From Rubrivivax sp. (GTDB lineage Bacteria > Pseudomonadota > Gammaproteobacteria > Burkholderiales > Burkholderiaceae_C), in assembly GCA_016790425.1 (NCBI GenBank), contig JAEUPF010000122.1:1-40848 (forward strand): DNA of 40,848 nucleotides, written 5' to 3'. Below, one piece after another: positions 34,155-40,848 of this stretch (within the stretch, counting starts at the first letter, position 1; each line of letters begins with the position of its first letter). The translations under genes were made by a program, and so were the position numbers. A model generated the notes under the pieces. That model searched no databases and was not told the origin of the DNA. It worked only from the letters and a program-made list of their open reading frames with translations.

Positions 34155-34478
34155 ATGACGCCCGACCAGATCCTCGCCGAGATTCGCGAAGCCAACCTGT
34201 CGTACCTGATGCTGGCGCAAAGCCTCGTGCGCCACGACCGCGAGCAGGCCCTTTTCCGCCTCGGCATCAACGAGGAGACGGCAACGCTCCTGGCGACGCT
34301 GACGCCGGCGCAGATGATGAAGATCGCCACCGGCAACCAGCTCCTTTGCCGCTTCCGCATGGACGACGACGTGGTGTGGAACCTGCTCACCAGCCACGGC
34401 AAGGGGGCGGCCAACGACGGCATGTCGCGCCTGCACGCCTCGATCCTGCTCGCCGGCCGCCACCGCGAGGCCGCCTGA
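34155..34478 (+). CDS. flhD: Flagellar transcriptional activator FlhD
   Basis: A subunit of the FlhD4C2 complex that switches on class 2 flagellar promoters with sigma-70. The 107-residue all-helical protein starts MTPDQILAEIREANLSYLMLAQSLVRHDREQALFRLGI and contains LATLTPAQMMKIATGNQLLCRFRM, close to the enteric protein. GGAG lies 11 bases before the ATG at 34155. flhC follows after 42 bases. An flhDC-type master regulator fits a betaproteobacterium and sits at the head of the motility region. Confidence 0.95.
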   Translation: MTPDQILAEIREANLSYLMLAQSLVRHDREQALFRLGINEETATLLATLTPAQMMKIATGNQLLCRFRMDDDVVWNLLTSHGKGAANDGMSRLHASILLAGRHREAA

Positions 34479-34520
34479 GCCCGTCGCTTCCCGACTCGCC
34501 CGACATCGAACCTGCGCATC

Positions 34521-35099
34521 ATGGCCCGAACCAAGAGCATCCTCACCGAAGCCAGGCAGATCGAACGCGCCGTCACGCTCATCAAGCTCGGCGCGCGGCT
34601 GCAGGTGCTGGAAAGCGAGACCGACCTCAGCTACGAGCGCCTGCTGCGCCTGTACAAGGAAGTGGCCGGCAAGAGCCCGAGCAAGGGCCAGCTGCCGTTC
34701 TCGACCGACTGGTTCATGACCTGGCAGCCGAACATCCACGCCAGCCTGTTCCTCAACATCCACGAATACCTGAACAAGGTCGCGGCGCTCGACGAAATCG
34801 ACACCGTCATCAAGGCCTACCAGCTCTACACCGAGCAGATCGGCGCCCAGGGCCTGGAGCCGCAGTTGTCGGTGACGCGCGCCTGGCGGCTGGTGAAGTT
34901 CGTCGACAACGGCATGCTGACGATGACCGCGTGCAGCAAGTGCGGCGGCCACTTCGTCACCCACCCGCACGAGATCGCGCGCCACTTCGTCTGCGGCTTG
35001 TGCAACCCGCCGGCGCGCGCCGGCAAGGGCAAGCTCGCCGGAGCGCTGTCCAGCGCCAGCCGCGCTTTCGATGCGGGCGTGAGTACTGCTGCACATTAA
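34521..35099 (+). CDS. flhC: Flagellar transcriptional activator FlhC
   Basis: The DNA-binding partner of FlhD. The 192-residue protein has a complete zinc site of four Cys: C138 and C141 in ACSKCGG, C158 and C161 in VCGLC. Other family blocks are RQIERAVTLIKLGARLQVLESET, LPFSTDWFMTWQPNIHASLFLNI and AWRLVKFVDNGML. The C-terminal 25 residues are a Ser/Ala-rich tail. A strong terminator follows at 35235-35262, so flhDC is its own transcription unit. Confidence 0.95.
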   Translation: MARTKSILTEARQIERAVTLIKLGARLQVLESETDLSYERLLRLYKEVAGKSPSKGQLPFSTDWFMTWQPNIHASLFLNIHEYLNKVAALDEIDTVIKAYQLYTEQIGAQGLEPQLSVTRAWRLVKFVDNGMLTMTACSKCGGHFVTHPHEIARHFVCGLCNPPARAGKGKLAGALSSASRAFDAGVSTAAH

Positions 35100-35234
35100 T
35101 GAGGCAGCGCCGACGGACACGGCTTCAGCGATCCCGCGCATCATCCGAACAGGCATCTGAAGGCCGCACGGCCTGGCACGAGTTCCAACGGTTCATTGCT
35201 CGTCTCCTCCTGGCACAGTCCCCTGTGCTTTCAC

Positions 35235-35262
35235 GCGGGTCCCCAACGGGACCCGCTTTTTT
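35235..35262 (+). terminator. Intrinsic terminator of flhDC
   Basis: GCGGGTCCC (35235-35243) pairs with GGGACCCGC (35248-35256) around a CAAC loop, followed by six T. The 9-bp GC stem and U-run are textbook. It lies 136 bases after the flhC stop. Confidence 0.92.
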
Positions 35263-35360
35263 CTTGCCGATCCCCGAAGGGGCCCGCGTCGCCGAAATGG
35301 CGTCCGCGCGCGGCGTTGTTCGCCGGCGTGCGGCGAGGGCGGCGCCGGCACACTGCGGCG

Positions 35361-36173
35361 GTGAACGCATCCACCCCGGCCGCACCACCGACCCCGGCGC
35401 GCCTGCCGTGGCCGTTGCCGGCGCTGCTGGTGTGGCTGTCGGGCTGGCTCGCGGCCGGGCTTCTCCAACAGGGTGGCGCCGCGAGCTGGGCGCTGGCCGG
35501 CGGCACGGCAACGGCCGCGGCAGCGAGCCTGGCCATCGCCGGCGGCGTGCGGCGCCTCATCGCCGCGCTCGGGTTCCCGCTGTCGGCTGTCGCACTCGCG
35601 TGGGTTGAAGGGCCCGTCGCCTCGTTCTGGTGGCTGGCGGCTCTGGCGCCGCTGGCGCTGGCGTATCCGCTGCGCGCCTGGCGGGATGCGCCGTTCTTTC
35701 CCACGCCGGCCGGCGCGCTGCAAGGCATCGAGCGCATCGTGCAGCCGGCCCCCGGATGCGTGCTCGATGCCGGCTGCGGCCTCGGCCACGGCCTGGCGGC
35801 GCTCGGCCGCGCGTGGCCGCAGGCGCGGCTGCAAGGTGTCGAGTGGAGCGCGCCGATGGCCTGGCTGGCGGCGCGGCGCCTGCGCTGCGCGCGCATCGAA
35901 CGCGCCGACATGTGGGCCGCCTCGTGGGCCGCCTTCGACCTCGTCTACCTCTTCCAGCGCCCCGAGACGATGGCCCGCGCGTGGGCCAAGGCGGCGGCCG
36001 AGATCGGCGGCCGCCCCGGTGGCGGCTGGCTCGTCAGCCTCGAGTTCGCGGTGCCTGGCGTCGAGCCGGCGGCGCGGCTGCAAAGGGGCGGCGGCCGACC
36101 GGTGTACGTCTACCGCATCGACGCGCGCAGCGGCCGGCGGCGGCGCTCAACCGCCGTGCCGGCGGGCCGATAA
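35361..36173 (+). CDS. Membrane-anchored class I methyltransferase-like protein
   Basis: A 270-residue protein of unrecognised role. Residues about 15-100 hold three hydrophobic segments (WPLPALLVWLSGWLAAGLL; a Gly/Ala-rich stretch; WWLAALAPLALAYPL). Then comes a SAM-dependent methyltransferase Rossmann core: motif I VLDAGCGLGHGLAALG (about 133-148), acidic strand-2 end VEWSAPMAWLAARRL, and FDLVYLFQRPETMARAWAKAA. The GTG at 35361 is the likely start. It lies between the flhDC terminator and motA, 66 bases before motA. The fold is confident from motif I; the substrate and any link to flagella are unknown. Confidence 0.72.
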   Translation: MNASTPAAPPTPARLPWPLPALLVWLSGWLAAGLLQQGGAASWALAGGTATAAAASLAIAGGVRRLIAALGFPLSAVALAWVEGPVASFWWLAALAPLALAYPLRAWRDAPFFPTPAGALQGIERIVQPAPGCVLDAGCGLGHGLAALGRAWPQARLQGVEWSAPMAWLAARRLRCARIERADMWAASWAAFDLVYLFQRPETMARAWAKAAAEIGGRPGGGWLVSLEFAVPGVEPAARLQRGGGRPVYVYRIDARSGRRRRSTAVPAGR

Positions 36174-36239
36174 CCCCCCCAGCATCGTCCGCAGTCCCGG
36201 GCGCGCCGCAGCGCGGCCGGGCAACGCACAAGCAAGAAC

Positions 36240-37100
36240 ATGTTCGTCATCGTCGGCTGGGCCGTCGCCCTCGGTTGCATCTTCGGGGTGTTCATCGTCC
36301 ATGGCGGGAACATGGGCGTCATCCTGAAGGCGTTGCCGTGGGAGATGACGACCATCGGCGGTGCCGCCGTCGGTGCCTTCCTGGCCAACAACCAGAGCAA
36401 GGTCGTCAAGTCCACGCTGCGCGGCCTGGGCGCCTGCTTCAAGGGCAGCAAGTACACCAAGGCGCGCTACATGGAGCTGCTGGCGCTGATGTACGACATC
36501 CTGCAGAAGGCGCGCAAGGAAGGCCTGATGGCGATCGAGAAGGACGTCGAGGAGCCGCACAACTCGCCGCTGTTCAAGAAGTACGCCACGGTGGGCAGCG
36601 ATCACCATGTCACCGAGTTTGTCACCGACTACCTGCGCATGATGGTCTCGGGCAACCTGAACGCGCACGAGATCGAGTCGCTGATGGACAGCGAGATCGA
36701 CACCCACCACCACGAGGAGCACGCCGCGGTGGCGGCGATCCAGCGCCTGGCCGGCGCGCTGCCGGCCTTCGGCATCGTCGCCGCGGTGCTCGGGGTCGTG
36801 AACACGATGGGCTCGGTGGGCCAGCCGCCGGCCGTGCTGGGCGGGATGATCGGCTCGGCGCTGGTGGGCACCTTCCTCGGCATCCTGCTGGCCTACGCCT
36901 TCGCCGAGCCGCTGGCCGGCCTGCTGGAGCAGAAGGTGGACGAAGCGACCAAGGAACTGCAATGCATCAAGACCACGCTGCTGGCCTCGATGCAGGGCTA
37001 CGCGCCGCAGGTGGCCATCGAATTCGGCCGCAAGGTGCTGTACTCGACCGAGCGGCCGAGCTTCGGCGAACTCGAAGGCCACGTGAAGGGCAAGAAGTAG
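36240..37100 (+). CDS. motA: Flagellar stator protein MotA
   Basis: The membrane stator subunit that couples ion flow to torque on FliG. The 286-residue protein has four membrane segments, a cytoplasmic loop with ARYMELLALMYDILQKARKEGLMAIEKDVE (the charged rotor contact), and the two conserved Pro residues P175 (GALPAFGIVAAVLGVV) and P224 (YAFAEPLAGLL). Its length and MFVIVGWAVALGCIFGVFIVHGG start are those of the proton-driven E. coli-like type. motB follows after 9 bases. Confidence 0.96.
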   Translation: MFVIVGWAVALGCIFGVFIVHGGNMGVILKALPWEMTTIGGAAVGAFLANNQSKVVKSTLRGLGACFKGSKYTKARYMELLALMYDILQKARKEGLMAIEKDVEEPHNSPLFKKYATVGSDHHVTEFVTDYLRMMVSGNLNAHEIESLMDSEIDTHHHEEHAAVAAIQRLAGALPAFGIVAAVLGVVNTMGSVGQPPAVLGGMIGSALVGTFLGILLAYAFAEPLAGLLEQKVDEATKELQCIKTTLLASMQGYAPQVAIEFGRKVLYSTERPSFGELEGHVKGKK

Positions 37101-37109
37101 GGGCTGGCC

Positions 37110-38096
37110 ATGGCCGGTGACGCCAAGAAGCTGCAGCCGATCATCGTCAAGCGCATCAAGAAGGGTGCGCATGGCCACCACGGCGGCGCCTGGAAGATCG
37201 CCTACGCCGACTTCGTGACGGCGATGATGGCCTTCTTCCTGCTGATGTGGCTGCTGGGCAGCACGACCGAAGGCGACAAGAAGGGCATCGCCGACTACTT
37301 CGCCTCGCCGCTGAAGGTGGCGATGTCAGGCGGCTCGGGCTCGGGCGACTCGTCGCACGTCGTCAGGGGCGGCGGCCAGGACCTCACGCGCACCACCGGC
37401 CAGGTGAAGAGCGGCGAGATCGATGCCCGGCGCAGCACCATCAACCTGCGCGTGCTCAAGGCCGAGCAGCAGCGCGCCGAAGTGGCTCGCCTGGAGGACC
37501 TGAAGCGCCGCGTCGAGTCGCGCCTGGCCGGCAACGAGCGGCTGGCGACGATGCGCTCGCAGATCCTGCTGGACATGACCGCCGACGGGCTGCGCATCCA
37601 GATCGTCGACGAGGACGGCCGGCCGATGTTCGCCAGCGGCAGCCCCGATCTGCAGCCGGCCATGCGCGAGCTGCTGCGCGAGCTGGGCAGCGTGCTGGCC
37701 GGCGTGCCCAACCGCCTGACGATCGAGGGCCACACCGACGCGATGCCCTTCCCCGGCGGCGAGCGCGGCTACAGCAACTGGGAGCTCTCGGCCGACCGCG
37801 CCAACGCCACGCGCCGCGAGCTGCTGGCCGGCGGGCTGCCCGACGAGCACGTGCTGCGCGTGCTGGGGCTGGCCGCCAGCGTGCCTTTGGTGGCCACCGA
37901 CCCGCGCGCGCCGGCCAACCGGCGCATGAGCCTGATCGTGATGAACCGCGAGGCCGAAGAGCGGGTGCTGCGCGGCGGCGCGCTGCCCGCGGTGTCCGAC
38001 GCAGCCGACGAGGCCGGCGAGCGCCCCGGCGCGGCCGTCCCCGGCGGTGCGGGGCTCTCCGGCGCCGGTTCAAGTCCGGCCGCAGCGCACCGATAA
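37110..38096 (+). CDS. motB: Flagellar stator protein MotB
   Basis: Anchors the stator to peptidoglycan and supplies the ion-binding Asp. The 328-residue protein has a basic cytoplasmic start, a single membrane helix [20 protein letters not shown] with the proton-carrying D34, and the plug region after it. The OmpA-like domain has [36 protein letters not shown] and [14 protein letters not shown] low-complexity Ala/Gly tail of about 45 residues ends the protein. It is cotranscribed with motA. Confidence 0.96.
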   Translation: MAGDAKKLQPIIVKRIKKGAHGHHGGAWKIAYADFVTAMMAFFLLMWLLGSTTEGDKKGIADYFASPLKVAMSGGSGSGDSSHVVRGGGQDLTRTTGQVKSGEIDARRSTINLRVLKAEQQRAEVARLEDLKRRVESRLAGNERLATMRSQILLDMTADGLRIQIVDEDGRPMFASGSPDLQPAMRELLRELGSVLAGVPNRLTIEGHTDAMPFPGGERGYSNWELSADRANATRRELLAGGLPDEHVLRVLGLAASVPLVATDPRAPANRRMSLIVMNREAEERVLRGGALPAVSDAADEAGERPGAAVPGGAGLSGAGSSPAAAHR

Positions 38097-38103
38097 GCTC
38101 CCA

Positions 38104-38121
38104 GTGCCCATACCGGGGCAC
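38104..38121 (+). other. Short hairpin between motB and cheY
   Basis: GTGCCC (38104-38109) and GGGCAC (38116-38121) form a 6-bp stem with a 6-base loop 28 bases before cheY. There is no U-run, so it may be a processing or stability element rather than a terminator. Confidence 0.3.
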
Positions 38122-38148
38122 GGCACGCCGCCTCGTCCAGGAAGCCCT

Positions 38149-38547
38149 ATGAGCAACACGACGGACCTCAAGTTCCTCATCATCGACGACTTCTCGACCA
38201 TGCGCCGCATCGTGCGCGGCCTGCTCAAGGAGATGGGCTGCAACAACGCCGACGAAGCCGAAGACGGCGTCGTGGCGCTGAACATGCTGAAGTCGACCAA
38301 GTACGACTTCGTCGTCTCCGACATCAACATGCCGAACATGAACGGCTTCGACCTGCTCAAGGCGATCAAGGCCGACGAGTCGCTCAAGCACCTGCCGGTG
38401 CTGATGGTCACCGCCGAAGCGCGCAAGGAAGACATCGTGCAGGCCGCGCAATGCGGCGCCGCCGGCTACATCGTCAAGCCCTTCACGAAGGCCACGCTGG
38501 AGGAGAAGGTGCACAAGATCATGCAGAAGCTGGCGGCGCCGGCCTGA
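38149..38547 (+). CDS. cheY: Chemotaxis response regulator CheY
   Basis: A single-domain receiver that binds FliM when phosphorylated by CheA and reverses the motor. The 132-residue protein has the acidic pair D13-D14, phosphoacceptor D58 in [13 protein letters not shown]88 in VLMVTAEA, the switch aromatic Y107 and K110 in YIVKPF. The sequence is close to enteric CheY. It is followed 74 bases later by its phosphatase gene cheZ, the usual order. Confidence 0.97.
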   Translation: MSNTTDLKFLIIDDFSTMRRIVRGLLKEMGCNNADEAEDGVVALNMLKSTKYDFVVSDINMPNMNGFDLLKAIKADESLKHLPVLMVTAEARKEDIVQAAQCGAAGYIVKPFTKATLEEKVHKIMQKLAAPA

Positions 38548-38621
38548 GCGGGCGCGCCGGGTTCCGATCGGTTTGCGCCACACCGCCCCGCCGACCGGCG
38601 CCAGGCAACGAGCAGACGACC

Positions 38622-39281
38622 ATGAAGATGGACAACGCCACCACGCTGGCGCCGGCGCCGCAGGCCGCCTGCGGCGCCGCAGCGCCTTTTTCGACCGTCT
38701 CGCCCGAGGTCTTCCAGCAGATCGGCAACATGACCCGCCTGCTGCACGACACGCTGCAGCAGCTTGGCGTGATGCCCAAGCTGCAGCTGGCCACCGAAGG
38801 GCTGCCCGATGCGCGCAGCCGCCTGTCGTACATCGCCGGCAAGACGGCCGAGGCCGCCAACAAGGTGCTGAACTCGGTCGACGAAGCCAAGGCCGACCAC
38901 GCCCAGATCTCCGACGCGACGCGTGAAATCGCGCGCCGCATCGTCGCCGACCCGGTGAAGGCGGTCGCCTCGGGCGCGGTGATGAACTTCGTCGAGGACG
39001 TCGAACGCCGCACCGGCTCGATCGACGCCCATCTCACCGACATCATGCTGGCGCAGGACTTCCACGACCTCACCGGCCAGGTGGTGAGCAAGGTGATCGG
39101 CCTGGCCACCGAGCTCGAGGACAGCCTGCTCAAGCTGCTCGTCTCGGTGGCGCCCGAGGACCAGCGGGTCAAGGTCGACCCCGGCCTGCTCAACGGCCCG
39201 GTGGTCAACCCCCAGGGGCGCACCGACGTCGTCGCCAACCAGGGCGAGGTCGACGACCTGCTGGCCAGCCTGGGCTTCTGA
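38622..39281 (+). CDS. cheZ: Chemotaxis phosphatase CheZ
   Basis: Removes phosphate from CheY-P. The 219-residue protein is a long four-helix dimer, with the catalytic block QDFHDLTGQV (D149 and Q153 matching E. coli D143 and Q147). The C-terminal CheY-docking helix GEVDDLLASLGF is intact. The ATG at 38622 is used here; an in-frame ATG two codons later is equally possible. A weak terminator hairpin with five T follows. Confidence 0.95.
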   Translation: MKMDNATTLAPAPQAACGAAAPFSTVSPEVFQQIGNMTRLLHDTLQQLGVMPKLQLATEGLPDARSRLSYIAGKTAEAANKVLNSVDEAKADHAQISDATREIARRIVADPVKAVASGAVMNFVEDVERRTGSIDAHLTDIMLAQDFHDLTGQVVSKVIGLATELEDSLLKLLVSVAPEDQRVKVDPGLLNGPVVNPQGRTDVVANQGEVDDLLASLGF

Positions 39282-39330
39282 AGCCCGGCGCCGCGCCGGC
39301 GCCGGCAGTTCTCGCGCGGGCGTAAGCACG

Positions 39331-39350
39331 GCCGGGAAACCCCGGTTTTT
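39331..39350 (+). terminator. Probable intrinsic terminator after cheZ
   Basis: CCGGG (39332-39336) pairs with CCCGG (39341-39345) around AAAC, extended by a G-T pair, then five T. The stem is short but the U-run is clear. It separates cheZ from flhB. Confidence 0.55.
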
Positions 39351-39415
39351 CGAACTCAAGCTGCGGCCGCGGCCGGGCACCATGGGCGGCGCGCCTTGCA
39401 TGGCGCATCGTTCCG

Positions 39416-40579
39416 ATGGCCGACCAACACTCCAACCGCACGCTGCCGGCCACGCCGCGCAAGATCGAGCGCGCGCGCGCCGACGGGCAGGTGGCGCGCT
39501 CGCGCGACCTCGGGCACTTCCTCGCGCTGGGCGCCGGGGTCGCCTTGCTGGGCGCGTTCACGCCGGAGCTGACGAGCCTGCTGGCGCGCTCGCTGGGCGA
39601 GTCGATGCGCTTCGACGCGGCGGCACTGGCCGACCCGCGCGCGATGGGTGAGCGCCTGGCCGCGCTGGCGCTGACGCTGCTGGCCGTCGTGCTGCCGGTG
39701 GGCGGCGTGGCCGTCGCGCTGGCGCTGGCGGCCGGGCTGCTTTCGGGCGGCTGGAACTTCACGCTCAAGCCGCTGGCGCCGCAGTTCGGCAAGCTCGATC
39801 CGCTGGCCGGCCTGGCGCGTCTCGTCTCCGGCGCCCACCTCACCGAGGCGGTGAAGGCCTGCCTGCTGTCCGTGCTGCTGGTGGCGGCGGGCGCCTGGGT
39901 GGTCGCCACGTCGTGGCCGCGTGCCGCGGCGCTCCTTTCCATGCCGCTGCCGCAGGCGCTGGTGGCCGCGGGCGGCCTGCTGCAAGGCGGCCTGGTGGCC
40001 CTCGGCGTGCTGCTGGCGCTGTTCGCGATCGTCGATGTGCCGCTGCAGCGCCAGCTGCTCGCCCGCCGCCTGCGCATGAGCGTCGAGGAACTCAAGCGCG
40101 AGATGCGCGACAGCGAGGGCAACAGCGAGGTCAAGGGCAAGATGCGCGTGCGCATGCGCGAGATCGTCCGTCGCCGCATGCTGGCCGCGGTGCCCAAGGC
40201 CGACCTCGTGGTGATGAACCCGACGCACTACGCGGTGGCGCTGAAATACGACGAGGCGAAGATGAGCGCGCCGCGCGTCGTCGCCAAGGGCGCCGACCTG
40301 CTGGCGCTGCGCATCCGCGACGTCGCCCGGGAGGCGCGCGTGCCGGTGCTGCAATCGCCGCCGCTGGCGCGCGCGCTGTACGCCCACACCGACGTCGACC
40401 AGGAAGTGCCGGCGCGCCTGTTCAGCGCCGTGGCCCAGGTGCTGGCCTGGGTCTACCAGTTGCGCGACGCGCTCGCCGCCGGGCGGCCGTTCGCCGCCCC
40501 GGCGCCGCAGCCGGCGGTGCCCGACGACATGGATCCGCTGGCTGACCTCGCCGGCGCCGCAGGCAGGGCCGGCGCATGA
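39416..40579 (+). CDS. flhB: Flagellar export apparatus protein FlhB
   Basis: An export-gate protein that switches substrate specificity from rod/hook to filament proteins after self-cleavage. The 387-residue protein has four membrane segments in its N-terminal half, the linker RLRMSVEELKREMRDSEGNSEVKGKMRVRMREI, and the autocleavage site N268-P269-T270-H271 in VVMNPTHYAVAL. The N terminus includes the conserved TPRKIERARADGQVARSRDL. The C-terminal 30 residues are Pro/Ala-rich. It overlaps flhA by four bases (ATGA). Confidence 0.96.
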   Translation: MADQHSNRTLPATPRKIERARADGQVARSRDLGHFLALGAGVALLGAFTPELTSLLARSLGESMRFDAAALADPRAMGERLAALALTLLAVVLPVGGVAVALALAAGLLSGGWNFTLKPLAPQFGKLDPLAGLARLVSGAHLTEAVKACLLSVLLVAAGAWVVATSWPRAAALLSMPLPQALVAAGGLLQGGLVALGVLLALFAIVDVPLQRQLLARRLRMSVEELKREMRDSEGNSEVKGKMRVRMREIVRRRMLAAVPKADLVVMNPTHYAVALKYDEAKMSAPRVVAKGADLLALRIRDVAREARVPVLQSPPLARALYAHTDVDQEVPARLFSAVAQVLAWVYQLRDALAAGRPFAAPAPQPAVPDDMDPLADLAGAAGRAGA

Positions 40580-40848
40580 ACGCCTTCGTCGAGGCGATCA
40601 AGGGCGCGCTCGGCCGCGGCCGCGGCGCCGGCGCGGGCGCGAAAGGCGCCGCCCTGAAGGCCACCGCCCCGGGCGCGGCGCTTCGCGCCTTGGTGCTGCC
40701 CATCTTCGTCGTGCTGATGCTGGCGATGATGGTGCTGCCGCTGCCGGCGTTCGGCCTCGACCTGCTGTTCACCTTCAACATCGCGCTGGCGCTGATGGTG
40801 GTGATGGTGTCGGCGCAGATGGTGCGGCCGCTGGACTTCGCGGCGCTG
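40576..40848 (+). CDS. flhA: Flagellar export apparatus protein FlhA (5' part; runs off the window)
   Basis: The first 91 codons of the major export-gate protein. After a Gly/Arg/Ala-rich cytoplasmic start it shows the first membrane segments (LVLPIFVVLMLAMMVLPLPAFGLDLLFTFNIALALMVVMV) followed by MVRPLDFAAL. The pattern of the second segment (DLLFTFNIALALMVV) is characteristic of FlhA. The ATG overlaps the flhB stop. The export-gate and cytoplasmic domains lie beyond the window. Confidence 0.92.
   Translation, partial: MNAFVEAIKGALGRGRGAGAGAKGAALKATAPGAALRALVLPIFVVLMLAMMVLPLPAFGLDLLFTFNIALALMVVMVSAQMVRPLDFAAL

Noticed and set aside
39351..39415. A sigma-54 promoter before flhB (GGGCGG...CCTTGCA)
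   Set aside because: The GG and GC elements are not at the required 10-base spacing, and organisms with flhDC normally use sigma-70 for these genes.

Overview
This is a very GC-rich (about 70% by eye) stretch of ordinary bacterial chromosome. Gene content and order (argD-argF / DUF3579 / rpsT / murJ; rpsP-rimM-trmD-rplS; rsgA, M48 protease and orn; xseB-ispA-dxs; flhDC followed by motAB, cheYZ and flhBA) point to a betaproteobacterium of the order Burkholderiales, probably the Rubrivivax/Leptothrix/Methylibium group. The taxon is inferred from gene order and composition, not from a marker-gene search. I see no tRNA, rRNA, CRISPR array, insertion sequence, phage or conjugative gene.

Layout. 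1-6122: a sugar-acid catabolic cluster on the + strand: GntR/FadR-type regulator, otnK, otnC, denD, an SDR dehydrogenase and an MFS permease. It matches the D-erythronate route (DenD oxidation, OtnK phosphorylation, OtnC decarboxylation), but no otnI isomerase is visible. 6193-7094: two small heat-shock protein genes on the minus strand behind a clear sigma-32-type promoter. 7276-9440: argD-argF, minus strand. 9762-12182: DUF3579 gene, rpsT (minus) and murJ. 12268-16261: SirB1-like gene, hda, a HAD phosphatase and pcnB; the last three overlap by four bases at each junction. 16440-18148: DUF47 accessory gene and a PiT phosphate transporter. 18180-23020: a TM2-domain gene (minus) diverging from rpsP-rimM-trmD-rplS, which runs into a Nudix hydrolase and a CobD-like membrane protein. 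23062-26795: rsgA and an M48 protease (minus), orn and a ZIP metal transporter (plus). 26905-29575: uspA, a two-domain sulfurtransferase and an orphan Rieske oxygenase, all minus. 29799-33858: xseB-ispA-dxs, then folE2. 34155-40848: flagellar and chemotaxis genes flhD, flhC, a membrane-anchored methyltransferase-like gene, motA, motB, cheY, cheZ, flhB and the start of flhA, which runs off the window.

Nothing here looks like a defence, secretion or mobile system. The points of most interest are regulatory. (1) A perfect 14-bp inverted repeat brackets the heat-shock promoter so that only transcripts reading through from argF would bury the hsp20 ribosome-binding site. (2) The argD leader has a terminator-like hairpin and a short reading frame that starts with tandem Arg codons and ends on the argD start codon. 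(3) Several genes have a -10 box 6-12 bases before the start codon, suggesting leaderless mRNAs. (4) An FNR-type box lies upstream of uspA. (5) Nested palindromes lie upstream of flhDC. Two enzymes are also unusual: OtnC lacks two residues expected in class II aldolases, and the Rieske oxygenase has Glu at the usual bridging-Asp position.
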